64,000 nucleotides of DNA from Acinetobacter sp. LoGeW2-3 (lineage in GTDB: Bacteria > Pseudomonadota > Gammaproteobacteria > Pseudomonadales > Moraxellaceae): NCBI RefSeq assembly GCF_002688565.1, contig NZ_CP024011.1:682001-746000 (forward strand), written 5' to 3'. Below are positions 8,512 to 18,656 of the stretch, in pieces. Position 1 is the stretch's first letter. Every line of letters starts with the position of its first letter. A model generated the notes under the pieces. The model worked only from the letters and a program-made list of their open reading frames with translations, had not been told where the DNA came from and ran no database searches. Both the position numbers and the translations under genes were made by a program.

Positions 8512-9015
8512 TTAAAATTCCACCATCTCATTGCGAAAACCATCGATCAATTGGGTCAGGTCACGATGCCATTCACGCAGGATTGCCGTATCGGGTAACC
8601 AGGCTTGCGGAGTTTGAGTTACTTTAATAATCAGTTTAGAAGATGTCTCATCTTCAGGTTCTGGCACACTTGGCTCAGGCGTGTACTGACAGAGGCGATA
8701 GGCACGCTTCAGCTCAGCGATAAAGCCATCTTTAGACAGTTGCTGCATCACGGTCACTTCAGGAGAAACCTGCCCTTTGGCAGCCATCTGCTCTTCAATA
8801 GACTTCAGGGTCGGACTCAGGTCATTGAGACGATAGTAACGCACTAATTCCTGCAAAAAAGCTAAGACTGCACCATGCAGATGAAACACGGCTGCTTCAC
8901 GATGTGCCTGAGCCTGCTGGACATGATCGGTTTGCTCTGCCTGCTGGCAGGCAAGGCGGGCGAAATAAAGTTTCTGATTGGTACGGTCCGCATGATAGCG
9001 AGCAACACGAGTCAT
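8512..9015 (-). CDS. DUF6586-like conserved protein
   Basis: 167 aa, predicted all-helical and soluble. The N-terminus MTRVARYHADRTNQKLYFARL resembles a family I know from Pseudomonas (DUF6586), found close to topA there; topA lies about 5 kb away here. That match is from memory and unconfirmed. The middle has a helical bundle with conserved Ala/Gln/His, then a Pro/Glu linker (PEPSVPEPEDE) and a short C-terminal helical part. No catalytic motif was seen. Confidence 0.65.
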   Translation of the reverse strand: MTRVARYHADRTNQKLYFARLACQQAEQTDHVQQAQAHREAAVFHLHGAVLAFLQELVRYYRLNDLSPTLKSIEEQMAAKGQVSPEVTVMQQLSKDGFIAELKRAYRLCQYTPEPSVPEPEDETSSKLIIKVTQTPQAWLPDTAILREWHRDLTQLIDGFRNEMVEF

Positions 9016-9260
9016 GGATTTTTCCTAAGTGTTAAAACAAATTTTGGCTTTTATAACTTAAAACCAGATCATTATTTTTACAATGGAATTTATTTTATTT
9101 ATTGATCTTTTCGAGAGATATGAGTAACCAAACTGAATTACAGATTCAATTTATTTTAGTTTTAGAACAGTCATTTTATTGAATAGAAAATAAAGTTTTG
9201 ACTGAGTTCTTTAATCAGAAGGTCTAACCATGTGGTCAATTTAGAAACATGATTTCCATA

Positions 9261-9287
9261 AAAAAGGAGCATCATCTGCTCCTTTTT
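9261..9287 (-). terminator. Terminator after the RRM protein gene
   Basis: AAAAAGGAGCA / TGCTCCTTTTT 11-bp stem immediately beyond the stop codon. The intergenic stretch 9016-9260 is AT-rich and otherwise shows nothing. Confidence 0.8.
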
Positions 9288-9291
9288 CTAT

Positions 9292-9543
9292 TTACGCCTG
9301 AGGTTTTTCTTCAGCCTGTTTCACGCGAATGCCTGTGCCATGTAAGCGCAAAGTGTTCAAGCCTTTGATCGCTTTAACCGCTTCACGGCCATGTGGCATT
9401 TCGACAAAGGCAAAGCCTTTAGATTTACCCGTTTCAGCATCCAGCACCAGTGTACAAGTATCTACTGTGCCATATTGCTTGAACAATTCCAGTAACTCAG
9501 CCTCAGTCACAGTACGTTCCAAGTTACGAACTAAAATTTTCAT
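9292..9543 (-). CDS. RRM-domain RNA-binding protein
   Basis: 83 aa consisting of a single RNA recognition motif. RNP2-like MKILVRNL is at residues 1-8, and RNP1-like KGFAFVEM is at about residues 43-50. Its aromatic residues are placed as in small bacterial RRM proteins (Rbp family of cyanobacteria and proteobacteria). Likely an RNA-binding or chaperone protein; targets unknown. Monocistronic, with its own terminator. Confidence 0.9.
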   Translation of the reverse strand: MKILVRNLERTVTEAELLELFKQYGTVDTCTLVLDAETGKSKGFAFVEMPHGREAVKAIKGLNTLRLHGTGIRVKQAEEKPQA

Positions 9544-9626
9544 TTGATAACCTTAAGAAGATAGGCAAAAAACATCAAAAAGCACTCGCCTACTCTACTT
9601 TTTGCATACAACAATATCTGTCTAGT

Positions 9627-11615
9627 TTAATCGAGATCAATGCCAAAATCTAAATTAATCGACTGGCGCTCGATTAAAGCACTTTTCACCGTTTGCTGAC
9701 GGGTCTTGTAATGAGTTTCGGTGGTACACAAATGCCGAGTCAGATCATTCATAAAATAACTCTCCACTTTACGACCTTGTTCATCCACCGTTTCCCGTGC
9801 CCAGTGATTCAGATTTTGCTTGGTCAGAATCAGCTCATTTTGTGCACGTGTTAGTGCGACATAGAGCACCCGACGTTCTTCCTCAACATCATCAAAATCA
9901 CCTTGTGCTCGCGCATGTGGATATTGCCCTGGAGTTACATTCGCTACATAACACACCTTCTGCTCTGTGCCTTTGGCAGAGTGAATGGTGATTAAGGTCA
10001 CTACATCAGGATCTGACTGTCTTTCAATTTCGGAAATTGACACTGGATCGAGTACATATTCTTCTAGGAACTCGCTGAGCTGGGCATGTTTAGAGGCTAA
10101 TTGTTTGACCAGTTCAAAATCACCCTGACGGCGATTCCAATCTTTTTTATAGTTTTCAGCAAGCTGATTTTCGATGGCTTGGATAGCCAGACTGACACAG
10201 GCTTCAACTTCAGTTTTTAGGACCGTCATCTGTTTCATGATTAGAATAGATTCCAATGGAATCTTGCCAAACTTTTCCAGCTTGTCTGTAAGGGTATCCA
10301 TCTCCGGTTCTGCCAAAAGCTGCTGAGACAGTTTGCTGGCACCCACATCACCAACGCCATTCCATAGGGTCAGGAAACGCATCCAGGCAATATCATCGAG
10401 AGGATTGGCAACCACACGTAGCAAACTCAACAAGTCTTTAACGTGTGCAGTCTCTAATAGCTTCATCCCACCGATAAAGCGATACGGGACATTGGCAGCA
10501 ATACAGGCCGCTTCAATATGACGAGCAGCAAAACTGGAACGCACCAGTACCATATGATCAGACCATTTACTGCCTTGAAGGTAATGACGCTCTTTAATAT
10601 CGATCGCGATCCATTTGGCTTCATCAAATTCGTTCGGGAAAATATGCATTTTCGGCTTGATGCCTTCACCACGATGCGCATCCAGACGCTTATCATATTT
10701 AATTTCAGACTGATCCAATAGCCAGTTAGAAAGGTCTAGAATTTCCTGAGTCGAACGGTAATTCTTTTCTAATTTGAAAATCTGAGCGTCTGGCACACGT
10801 TCCTTGAAATGGTGAATATTTTCAAAGTCTGCACCACGGAAACCGTAAATCGACTGTGCATCATCGCCAACACAAAACAGACTAATGTGTTCTTTCAGCG
10901 GTTCCAGCAAGGCCCATTGCAATGGGTTGGTATCTTGCATTTCATCAACCAGCATATGGCGACAGATTGAAGAGACATATTCCACTAGACCTTCAGACTG
11001 TGCCAAAGCAGCCGCCACTACGGCGAGGATATCGTCATAATCGAGGAAACTACGTGCTTTTTTACGCGTTTCGTATTCCTTCATAATGTCGGCAATCTGG
11101 TCTTTGAGTGCTAGGTATTCCGGCATCTGTTTTTCCAAAGCCAGACTCAGTTTCTGACGGGTATTACGAGCAAAGGAATACAGATCACAGAGTTCTTGCG
11201 GCTTGGGCAAATGATTTGGATTTTTCTTGTCATCACGACCACGGATCAGACGGAACATCATCAGCTGATCATCACGATCAATAATTGAAAATTGTTCTAG
11301 ACCAAATGCTTTTGGAATACGGCGCAACAAGTACATACAGAAAGTATGGAAAGTCGATGCACGCAGGCCCTTGGCTTGTTCACCCAATGCCAGCTCCACA
11401 CGTGCCACGATTTCACTGGCTGCACGGCGGGTAAAGGTCAAAATTTGAATCTGATTCGCTGGAACACCTTGATCAATCAGATACGCCGCACGTGCCACAA
11501 TGGTTTTGGTCTTACCACAGCCCGCCCCAGCCAGGACTAAACTATGCTTGGCATCAGTCGTCGCAGCTTGCTTCTGTTGGGGATTTAGTTCATCAATTAG
11601 GGCGGCTAAACTCAT
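9627..11615 (-). CDS. ATP-dependent DNA helicase, UvrD/PcrA/Rep superfamily 1A
   Basis: 3'-5' SF1A helicase of about 662 aa. ATG 11615 is taken as start; GTG 11621 is two codons earlier. Ordered motifs are all present: Walker A GAGCGKT at about residues 29-35, Walker B LVDEMQDTN, motif III FCVGDDAQSIYGFRGAD, motif IV NYRS, motif V TIHSAKGTE, motif VI RVLYVALTRAQ. It is shorter than UvrD (about 720 aa) and lacks an obvious Tudor-like C-terminal extension, so its assignment within UvrD/Rep is uncertain. Likely role is DNA repair or replication restart. Confidence 0.88.
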   Translation of the reverse strand: MSLAALIDELNPQQKQAATTDAKHSLVLAGAGCGKTKTIVARAAYLIDQGVPANQIQILTFTRRAASEIVARVELALGEQAKGLRASTFHTFCMYLLRRIPKAFGLEQFSIIDRDDQLMMFRLIRGRDDKKNPNHLPKPQELCDLYSFARNTRQKLSLALEKQMPEYLALKDQIADIMKEYETRKKARSFLDYDDILAVVAAALAQSEGLVEYVSSICRHMLVDEMQDTNPLQWALLEPLKEHISLFCVGDDAQSIYGFRGADFENIHHFKERVPDAQIFKLEKNYRSTQEILDLSNWLLDQSEIKYDKRLDAHRGEGIKPKMHIFPNEFDEAKWIAIDIKERHYLQGSKWSDHMVLVRSSFAARHIEAACIAANVPYRFIGGMKLLETAHVKDLLSLLRVVANPLDDIAWMRFLTLWNGVGDVGASKLSQQLLAEPEMDTLTDKLEKFGKIPLESILIMKQMTVLKTEVEACVSLAIQAIENQLAENYKKDWNRRQGDFELVKQLASKHAQLSEFLEEYVLDPVSISEIERQSDPDVVTLITIHSAKGTEQKVCYVANVTPGQYPHARAQGDFDDVEEERRVLYVALTRAQNELILTKQNLNHWARETVDEQGRKVESYFMNDLTRHLCTTETHYKTRQQTVKSALIERQSINLDFGIDLD

Positions 11616-11708
11616 GGTCACTCATCATTCTGTGGATGGGTGTAGTTTAACAGAGCTGTCCCTAGAAAACTTATCATCAATATTCCAGAAAGCATTTGAA
11701 TCCGGCCA

Positions 11709-11798
11709 GGCGGCATGGATGCCGCCGTTATTCAGTGATGCAGGGATGTATCATCTGAATAACACAGGAGTTTGGTTACTTTGCTCCGTCAAAGTAAC
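11709..11798. repeat. Intergenic three-hairpin repeat (copy 1)
   Basis: Three adjacent hairpins: GGCGGCATGGATGCCGCC (11709-11726), GTTATTCAG/CTGAATAAC (11727-11763) and GTTACTTTG/CAAAGTAAC (11775-11798). The first is 17/18 identical to 52788-52805 near the eamA-like gene. Looks like a dispersed REP-type element. Confidence 0.65.
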
Positions 11799-11876
11799 AA
11801 TGCACCTACGCACCCCACATAAGTTCACTCACCTATAAATGAGGTCGGGCATTCAGCTAGGTTAGCTCATAAAAAT

Positions 11877-13031
11877 TTATCTATTTTGTTGTTCCAGCTT
11901 TGTTTTAATTTCTTTCATAACACGAGCACAAGCCTGCTCCAGGTTTTGCTCAGCATTTTTTAATGCTTCTTCTAATGAGCAACCTGGCGGATTAATCCCC
12001 ACAATTTGGCTAAATCCTTCCTCATACAATGATTCAATCCCCTCACCCACGAGCCCTGCAAAAGCAATCACTGGTTTATTAAATCGCTTTGCGACCTGAG
12101 CAACTCCAAACGGTGTTTTTCCTAGCGAGGTTTGACTATCAATCTTGCCTTCACCGGTCAACACATAATCTGCCTGAGCAATTTTTTCTGCCAATCGACT
12201 TTGTTGAATAATCAATTCCACACCAGATTGTAGCTTGGCACCAGCAAAAGCCATCAAGCCAAAGCCCAAACCACCGGCTGCACCAGCACCAGAAATATCC
12301 CTAACGGAGATCCCAAAATGTTCTTCAACCAGATCAGCTAAATGCCTCAGATTACGATCTAGTCGCTGTACTATTTCTGGTGTAGCTCCCTTCTGCGGTC
12401 CAAAGATTACCGAAGCACCGTTCGGTCCGCATAAAGGATTATTCACATCAGAAGCAATCAGGATTTCGGTGTTCTTTAAGCGGACATCTAATTGAGAAAG
12501 ATCTATTCGATAAATCTGATCCAAGTTACCACCGCAGACCTGAATTGATTCTCCTGCAGTATTTAAGAATCGGACTCCTAAAGCCTGAGCCATACCGGCA
12601 CCACCGTCATTGGTAACACTACCACCGAGCCCAATAATGATTTTCTTTACACCGAGATCCAACGCATTCCTAATCATCTCACCCGTGCCATAGGTCGAGG
12701 TCAGCATTGGATTACGTTGAAAACCTGCTAGTAGATGAATGCCATTGGCTTTGGCCATTTCAATAACAGCGGTTTGCCCCTGATCAACGACTGCAAAATA
12801 AGTCTCAACTTGTTGAATCGCTAATGGTCCTGTCACAGTACAGGAAATACGCTGCCCATCGAGAGAATGCAACAAGGCATCTACTGTTCCTTCACCACCA
12901 TCTGCCATCGGTACTGCAATACAGCGTGCATCTGGAAAGATCTGTAAAATACCGCGCTGCATAGCCTGACATGCTTGCTCAGCAGTCATACTTTCTTTAA
13001 AGGAATCAGGTGCCAAGACAAAAGTAGCCAT
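11877..13031 (-). CDS. Glycerate kinase (GlxK/GarK family)
   Basis: Phosphorylates D-glycerate to 2-phosphoglycerate (class II enzymes) or 3-phosphoglycerate, linking glyoxylate/glucarate breakdown to glycolysis. 384 aa, family-typical. Motifs: the N-terminal APDSFKESMTAEQACQAM and the glycine-rich GLGGSVTNDGGAGMAQALG at about residues 122-140, with GADGG-type PMADGGEGTVDALL near residue 45. The neighbours (helicase, zincin pseudogene) do not suggest a pathway, and no glxR/garR genes are nearby, so it appears as a single gene. Whether the GlxK or GarK name applies cannot be decided. Confidence 0.92.
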   Translation of the reverse strand: MATFVLAPDSFKESMTAEQACQAMQRGILQIFPDARCIAVPMADGGEGTVDALLHSLDGQRISCTVTGPLAIQQVETYFAVVDQGQTAVIEMAKANGIHLLAGFQRNPMLTSTYGTGEMIRNALDLGVKKIIIGLGGSVTNDGGAGMAQALGVRFLNTAGESIQVCGGNLDQIYRIDLSQLDVRLKNTEILIASDVNNPLCGPNGASVIFGPQKGATPEIVQRLDRNLRHLADLVEEHFGISVRDISGAGAAGGLGFGLMAFAGAKLQSGVELIIQQSRLAEKIAQADYVLTGEGKIDSQTSLGKTPFGVAQVAKRFNKPVIAFAGLVGEGIESLYEEGFSQIVGINPPGCSLEEALKNAEQNLEQACARVMKEIKTKLEQQNR

Positions 13032-13153
13032 ATTTCTCTCAATCGTTACTATTTAATGGTCATGAGTTCCAGTCTATCGATAACCTCATGAATGATTATC
13101 AAAATTATCTACAAGCACAACTAAAGTTGTGGATAAATTCAGTATTATCCACA

Positions 13154-13912
13154 TTAGCGTTTCCAACCTAATTCAATCGCAGTGATTTCATTGATCAGGG
13201 TCTGGTTCAAAGAATCTGGCATTTTGCTCACTGTTTGAGAGGTCGGAATATATCCTGCCATTAGCTCAGCTTTCGCTTGAGGAAATAAAGGTTGCTGATC
13301 TGGAAATGCATATCCAGCAGGATACATCGGCTGACCGGTAGCCAGATCATATTTATCGCTAGCTCCAAAAGCATGTAACAGCTCATGCACCAATACAATC
13401 TTGTTCTGCTCAGTCTGTTTCTTGGAAGCAAATAGATTCACTGATCCAATCCGGCCTTTTTGCAAAGCCGTTGAGTGTTTTAAGACCTTGTGCTGCGCCG
13501 GATCATAATAATTTAAATATAAGGTTACATTGGCTGAAGGATCTGAACTTTGCTGCTGTTGCCATGCATAGAAACGGAATTTCAGACTCCAAAATATGGT
13601 ATCTATAATCGATGCCTGCTCAGGTACTTTAGGTGGTAATTCTTTCAGTTCACGTCCGAGATTAAAATAGAAATAAGTTGGCTGGCCACGATACTGCCGT
13701 GCAGCTGTTTCCAGATATTCCCGTGCTCCATTTAATTCTTGCGCCGAGAGCTGTTGAATATATTGTTACGTAGCCGTTGAACCATCAGCATTAATGGGAT
13801 GCAACAAGACAAAAACCGGCTTGTTCCAGTTCTGGTTTTGATCACGATAGGCATTTACAGCCACAATAAAGAGAATCAGCAGCAAAATCAGAATTCGAAT
13901 TTTTTTCCACAT
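13154..13912 (-). pseudogene. Membrane-anchored zincin-like (HExxH) protein gene interrupted by one stop codon
   Basis: From ATG 13912 a single frame of 253 codons runs to the stop at 13154, broken only by TAA at 13766-13768 (codon 49). A CAA-to-TAA change would explain it, giving ...STAT-stop-QYIQQLSA. The first 20 residues form an N-terminal anchor or signal (KKIRILILLLILFIVAVNAY). The distal part holds VLVHELLHAFGA, an HExxH metallopeptidase motif. The last 103 codons also open from an internal ATG at 13465. Family not named with confidence. Could be a genuine recent pseudogene, a sequencing error or readthrough. Confidence 0.7.
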
Positions 13913-13961
13913 AGATGAAAATCAACTTAGCTTGTTGTTTTTATAGATTTCTATTATCCAT

Positions 13962-13992
13962 AAAAAATGCCGACTGATGTCGGCATTTTTTA
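13962..13992 (-). terminator. Terminator after topA
   Basis: A-run, TGCCGAC / GTCGGCA stem with 4-nt loop, T-run, just beyond the topA stop. Confidence 0.85.
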
Positions 13993-14002
13993 CTTTTAGA
14001 TT

Positions 14003-16645
14003 TTAGGCTTCAACCCATTTTCCGTCCTGGTAAACCAGAGACCATTTGGTTTGCTTGCCTTCAGGCGTTTCTGAACCAATATATTGCGACTGGTTCTTAC
14101 GGCTGAATTTCACCAAAGTTGGGTTCCCTTCAGGATCTTCATCTGGCGCTTTCAGAATAAACTGATATTTCGGATCCAGCTGTTCTGCAACAGTACGTAG
14201 TTCTGCAACCTTCGGTGCACGAGTTTCACGTACTTTCGGGAACTTGCTCGCTGCCAGGAACAGACCTGCAGCACCATCACGCAAGACAAAGAAGTCATCG
14301 TGTTTGGTTGAACGTAAGTGTTCCATCTTGATCGGATCAACACGCGGTGGTGCAGGCTGACCATTCTTCAACACTTTACGGGTATTGTCACAGCTGGTGC
14401 AGGCAAAATATGGACCAAAACGACCTGTCTTCAACTGCATTTCACCATCACATTTATCACATGGAATGGTTGGGCCATCATAACCTTTGATCTTGAACTC
14501 GCCTTCTTCCAGTTCAAAACCGGCACAGTCCGGGTTGTTACCACAGATATGCAGTTTACGACCACCATCAATCACGTAGCTATCCATCGCCGTTGCGCAG
14601 ATTGGACAACGTTTTTTCGACATTAGATCTGCAGTTTCAGCAGCATCATCATCAGATAGCGCAGCTAAGGACTCAACTGGGGTCAGGTTCAGCGTCCCCT
14701 TACAACGTTCTTTGGGCGGCAGGTTATAACCCGAACAACCCAAGAATACGCCCGTGGTCCCGGTACGGATCTGCATCGGACGATCGCACTCTTTACAATG
14801 CACTGCATTGACTTCTACAGGCTGATTACGGCGCATACCGTTCTCACCCTGTGCATTGGTCAAACGTTTCTTAAAGTCGCCGTAGAAGCTGTCTAAGAGC
14901 TCTTTCCAGTTACGTTCACCATCTGCCACCTTATCCAGCTGACCTTCAAGATCTGCTGTAAAGGCATAGTTCATCAAATTATTGAAGCTTTCATCCAGAC
15001 GATCAGTAACGATTTCACCCATTTTTTCAGCAAACAGGCGACGGTTATCCAGTTTCACATAACCACGGTCTTGAATGGTTGAGATAATCGCTGCATAAGT
15101 CGAAGGACGACCAATGCCACGTTTCTCAAGCTCTTTTACTAATGACGCTTCAGTAAAGCGTGCAGGTGGCTTGGTGAAATGTTGAGAAGGATCAAGTTTC
15201 TCAAGTTTCAAGACTTCACCCACTTTTACTGCTGGCAACAGAATATCGTCATCTGCCTTGTTGGCACCACGGACTTTAGTGAAACCATCAAATACCAGGG
15301 TACGGCCTTTGGCTTTTAACTCTACACCATTAGCATCAACCAAGATGGTAGAAGACAAGTATTCTGCAGGGGTCATCTGACAGGCAACAAACTGACGCCA
15401 GATCAGGTCATACAGACGCTGTGCATCACGTTCTACACCAACAAGACTATCACCTTTTAAACCAACGGTTGAAGGACGAATCGCTTCATGGGCTTCTTGC
15501 GCGCCGGCTTTATTGCCATAACGGTTTGGTTTGGCTGGTAAGTATTTTTCACCGAATTCAGATTCGATGTGACCACGTACCATATTGACTGCATCATCAC
15601 TTAAGAATGTAGAGTCAGTACGCATATAGGTAATGAAGCCCGCTTCATACAGACGCTGTGCCAGCATCATGGTTTTCTTCACAGAGAAACCTAAGCGTGT
15701 GCTGGCTGCCTGTTGTAGCGTTGAAGTGATATACGGCGCGCTTGGATTCACCTTGGTCGGTTTATCCTCACGACTAATGACCTTATATTCGCCATCTTTG
15801 ATCAGATTTAATAAAGCATCAGTTTCCGCTTTATTGTGCAGCTTTAAGGTCTTACCGTTTTGTTTTACTGCTTCAAGACGAATGTCATCTTTTTTCGCTT
15901 TGGTATCAGCAAACACTTGCCAGTATTCTTCAGGAATAAAGGCACGGATTTCACGTTCACGCTCGACCACCAGTTTTACCGCAACTGACTGTACACGACC
16001 TGCCGATAAACCACGGGCAATTTTTTCCCACAGCAATGGCGAGATCATAAAGCCTACGACACGATCCAAGAAACGGCGTGCTTGTTGAGCATTAACTTTG
16101 TTGGTATCCAGACGGGTTGGATGTTTAAACGCTTCCTGAATGGCATTCTTGGTAATTTCGTTAAAGACCACACGTTGATAACGTGAATCATCACCGCCAA
16201 TCACTTCTTTCAAGTGCCAAGCAATTGCTTCCCCTTCACGGTCCAAATCCGTTGCCAGATAGACTTCATCGACTTGTGATGCCAGTTTTTTCAGTTCAGC
16301 GACGACATGTTCTTTACCAGGTAAAACTTCGTATTTGGCTTTCCAGTCGTGTTCTGGATCTACGCCCATACGGTTAATCAACGCTAACTGTGATTTTTCC
16401 GCTTTTTCTGCTTCAGTCAGCTTGGTTCGCGTTACTGGTTTTTTCTCTGTACTTTTGGCAGAGCCACCCGTCGGCAAGTCACGTACGTGACCGACCGATG
16501 ATTTCACAATGTAGTTCGAACCGAGGTATTTGTTGATTGTTTTCGCTTTTGCAGGCGACTCCACAATCACTAAGGCACGCTTACTTCCAGCGTCGGGAGA
16601 CTTCGCTGTGCTGCTTTTTGATGTGGACCGAGGAGCGTTCGCCAT
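14003..16645 (-). CDS. topA: DNA topoisomerase I
   Basis: Relaxes negative supercoils; 880 aa, normal for a gammaproteobacterial enzyme. A Toprim domain begins [19 protein letters not shown] (about residue 24) and includes the acidic triad [13 protein letters not shown]. The catalytic Tyr340 lies in [11 protein letters not shown]. Three C-terminal four-Cys zinc ribbons start [16 protein letters not shown] and CDKCDGEM, followed by a further C-terminal region. The N-terminus has an unusual Ser/Lys-rich extension of about 22 residues before the Toprim domain. Probably cotranscribed with the 149-aa gene 32 bp upstream. Confidence 0.97.
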   Translation of the reverse strand: MANAPRSTSKSSTAKSPDAGSKRALVIVESPAKAKTINKYLGSNYIVKSSVGHVRDLPTGGSAKSTEKKPVTRTKLTEAEKAEKSQLALINRMGVDPEHDWKAKYEVLPGKEHVVAELKKLASQVDEVYLATDLDREGEAIAWHLKEVIGGDDSRYQRVVFNEITKNAIQEAFKHPTRLDTNKVNAQQARRFLDRVVGFMISPLLWEKIARGLSAGRVQSVAVKLVVEREREIRAFIPEEYWQVFADTKAKKDDIRLEAVKQNGKTLKLHNKAETDALLNLIKDGEYKVISREDKPTKVNPSAPYITSTLQQAASTRLGFSVKKTMMLAQRLYEAGFITYMRTDSTFLSDDAVNMVRGHIESEFGEKYLPAKPNRYGNKAGAQEAHEAIRPSTVGLKGDSLVGVERDAQRLYDLIWRQFVACQMTPAEYLSSTILVDANGVELKAKGRTLVFDGFTKVRGANKADDDILLPAVKVGEVLKLEKLDPSQHFTKPPARFTEASLVKELEKRGIGRPSTYAAIISTIQDRGYVKLDNRRLFAEKMGEIVTDRLDESFNNLMNYAFTADLEGQLDKVADGERNWKELLDSFYGDFKKRLTNAQGENGMRRNQPVEVNAVHCKECDRPMQIRTGTTGVFLGCSGYNLPPKERCKGTLNLTPVESLAALSDDDAAETADLMSKKRCPICATAMDSYVIDGGRKLHICGNNPDCAGFELEEGEFKIKGYDGPTIPCDKCDGEMQLKTGRFGPYFACTSCDNTRKVLKNGQPAPPRVDPIKMEHLRSTKHDDFFVLRDGAAGLFLAASKFPKVRETRAPKVAELRTVAEQLDPKYQFILKAPDEDPEGNPTLVKFSRKNQSQYIGSETPEGKQTKWSLVYQDGKWVEA

Positions 16646-16677
16646 AATTAACCGTTAATCCTGTATATTCTAAAAAA

Positions 16678-17127
16678 TTAAAGTTCAGCCAAGGAATGTA
16701 ATAGTGCCTTGATGTCATCGAGCTGGGCTGCTTTTAGATCAGCTTCTTCATCCCAATACAGTCCAACACAGTTTGCCTGCATATCAATAGCATAAATGCC
16801 CTTTAATGCAATGGGAAAATCTTTAAATTTGTCACCACCTTGTACCAGCTCAAGCTTTTGATCGACCACACGGGCACGCATCAGCGGCAGGCGCGCATCT
16901 GGAATCAGCACACTGTAATAGGCCACCATGCTGGCACGCTTTTCAGTGGCCATCGGCACTTTAGTCCAGTCAGGAGCCACGACCAGACGTGGGTGCAATC
17001 CCATCTTACGAGCTTTCTCACGCATCATCCCTAAGGCTCTTTCTCTTGGGCTGACACGCAGACCAAAAATAGATCCCAGTACAAATACAATGATGACGAC
17101 AGCAACCCAGATTCCTGTATTTTCCAT
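16678..17127 (-). CDS. Conserved membrane-anchored hypothetical protein upstream of topA
   Basis: 149 aa with one N-terminal membrane segment (residues 6-24, WVAVVIIVFVLGSIFGLRV) followed by a basic stretch and a soluble domain. No family or catalytic motif recognised. The domain has alternating beta-strand-like segments (ERALGMMREKARKMG, then VVAPDWTKV). It lies 32 bp upstream of topA and 70 bp downstream of the 332-aa gene on the same strand, so the three may form one transcript. A similar small gene precedes topA in Pseudomonas as I recall; unconfirmed. Confidence 0.7.
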   Translation of the reverse strand: MENTGIWVAVVIIVFVLGSIFGLRVSPRERALGMMREKARKMGLHPRLVVAPDWTKVPMATEKRASMVAYYSVLIPDARLPLMRARVVDQKLELVQGGDKFKDFPIALKGIYAIDMQANCVGLYWDEEADLKAAQLDDIKALLHSLAEL

Positions 17128-17197
17128 AGCTCAACCTTTATGTTCTATTATTAGAGTTGCATAAGCTCAATATAAAACGCAAGTTTGCGCGACAAAA

Positions 17198-18196
17198 TTA
17201 ATTCAGGAACATCTCATGGCTGTAGAGAATTTCGTGACCATTCCAGTAAATATAGCCCTTCTCAAGCAGTTCCTTCAGCAATAAACGTATGTCAGATTTT
17301 GGAAATAACTGTTCCAATAAATCACGCAGTTCATAAATATCTTTGGGTTTGTCACCTTGTAGTTCACGGAGCTTACGTGCCACTTCCATCTGCACAGGAT
17401 CGATGCGGGCAAAGTTTTTGAATAACCCCTGCTGTGCAGACTGAATGCTAGATTGTTCTTCATTCACTTCTGGCGGCACTTCCGGTGTCAATTCAGCAAT
17501 GGCCTGACTCAAATCTCGTGGTGTACTTGGAGCAGTAGACAGATCCAGCTGTGACCATTGTTTGAGTACCTTTTTACGAAAGGCAATCTGATCTTCATAG
17601 CGTTTTACGATCTTGAGGTTTATCAGCATTCCAACCACATGCTGGGCCTTGCTTGGCAGCACTTGTAGTATATTTGCCACAGAATTTTTTAGGCTTTCCA
17701 GTGTGGTTGGCTTGCCCGGCATTTTTGCCAGTGCATCACAATATTTTTTCACCAGTTGCAAAGCGGGTTTCTGCTGAATGGTGTCGAGGCTTGGAATCTT
17801 GAATTTAGGATTAGTCTTGTTATCTTGTTCCGTTTCTGCCTGTACCTGAATCAGACTACAATGAATATCAGACGCAATCAGCATTTGCATCAACATTTCG
17901 CTGCTGTCCATGGCAGAAATCAGTTCTACATGCGTATCCGGTTCCAGTAATGCCATCAGCTGACCGACGATTACTGCATATTCATATTCTCGGTGTTCAG
18001 CTTCAGGAATGTCCAGAATGACCACTTGCCCACTGGCAATCCATCCTGCCAGTTCAGTCAGGTCTTCCAGTTCAAACTCAAACTTACCTGCACAGCTAAA
18101 CAGGTACAGGGTCGGATAATGCTTAGTGATTTCACGCAATAGAGTGGCGGTCGGGAAATTATTTTCAAGATCGAGTAAAACGACTTTCTGTGACAT
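17198..18196 (-). CDS. Uncharacterised protein with possible PIN/NYN-like N-terminal domain
   Basis: 332 aa, soluble. The N-terminus VVLLDLENNFPTATLLREI has an Asp and an Asn placed as in NYN/PIN-like nucleases (DxxN), followed by alternating beta/alpha segments and acidic residues near 75-105 (VELISAMDSSEMLMQML), suggestive of that fold. A central region precedes two segments, at about residues 150-200 and 265-330, that look like winged-helix units (YELRDLLEQLFPKSDIRLLL). I do not recognise a named family; the nuclease idea is inference. It is upstream of the 149-aa gene and topA on the same strand. Confidence 0.6.
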   Translation of the reverse strand: MSQKVVLLDLENNFPTATLLREITKHYPTLYLFSCAGKFEFELEDLTELAGWIASGQVVILDIPEAEHREYEYAVIVGQLMALLEPDTHVELISAMDSSEMLMQMLIASDIHCSLIQVQAETEQDNKTNPKFKIPSLDTIQQKPALQLVKKYCDALAKMPGKPTTLESLKNSVANILQVLPSKAQHVVGMLINLKIVKRYEDQIAFRKKVLKQWSQLDLSTAPSTPRDLSQAIAELTPEVPPEVNEEQSSIQSAQQGLFKNFARIDPVQMEVARKLRELQGDKPKDIYELRDLLEQLFPKSDIRLLLKELLEKGYIYWNGHEILYSHEMFLN

Positions 18197-18330
18197 GAAA
18201 CACCAATCTGAACAAAACCTGGAAGCGCTATTAGAGGGGCAAGCGTGAAAAAGGTCAAATTATTTTAAGAACGTTATCTTTTTACTGACTAAGAAAGCTC
18301 TATTGGAACAAACGATAAGCTCATTAAAAC

Positions 18331-18357
18331 GAAAACCCTCACAATGGAGGGTTTTCT
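18331..18357 (-). terminator. Terminator after slyX
   Basis: AAAACCCTC-ACAAT-GGAGGGTTTT: stem AAAACCCTC paired with GAGGGTTTT, just beyond the slyX stop. Confidence 0.75.
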
Positions 18358-18375
18358 GCATAACTAATTACATAA

Positions 18376-18621
18376 TTAATAATGAGGTGGACGGTCAATT
18401 ATCGGGTCAAATTCTGCAATCCCTTCAGACAAATCTGCTGACTCAACACGTTGATATAGCAGCTTCATTTGCTTCTGAAGCTCGATGATTTCCAGATTCT
18501 GCCTGGTCACCTGCTGATTCAACTGTTCAACTAAATCGTCCAAAAATGCAATTCGGACTTGCAAATCTTCAATGGGTGCGGAAAATGACGCCTGATCATT
18601 TAGATTTTGTTGTTTAGTCAT
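18376..18621 (-). CDS. slyX: SlyX family protein
   Basis: 81 aa, mostly one predicted coiled coil (LQVRIAFLDDLVEQLNQQVT, then IIELQKQMKLLYQRV) ending with the SlyX hallmark C-terminus PPHY. Function is unknown in the family; in E. coli it was noted beside slyD. Here it diverges from uup, with a gap of only 35 bp, so the two probably share a promoter region. Confidence 0.88.
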   Translation of the reverse strand: MTKQQNLNDQASFSAPIEDLQVRIAFLDDLVEQLNQQVTRQNLEIIELQKQMKLLYQRVESADLSEGIAEFDPIIDRPPHY

Positions 18622-18656
18622 TTTAAGTCCTCATCATAGGATTTCAGGAAACCATT

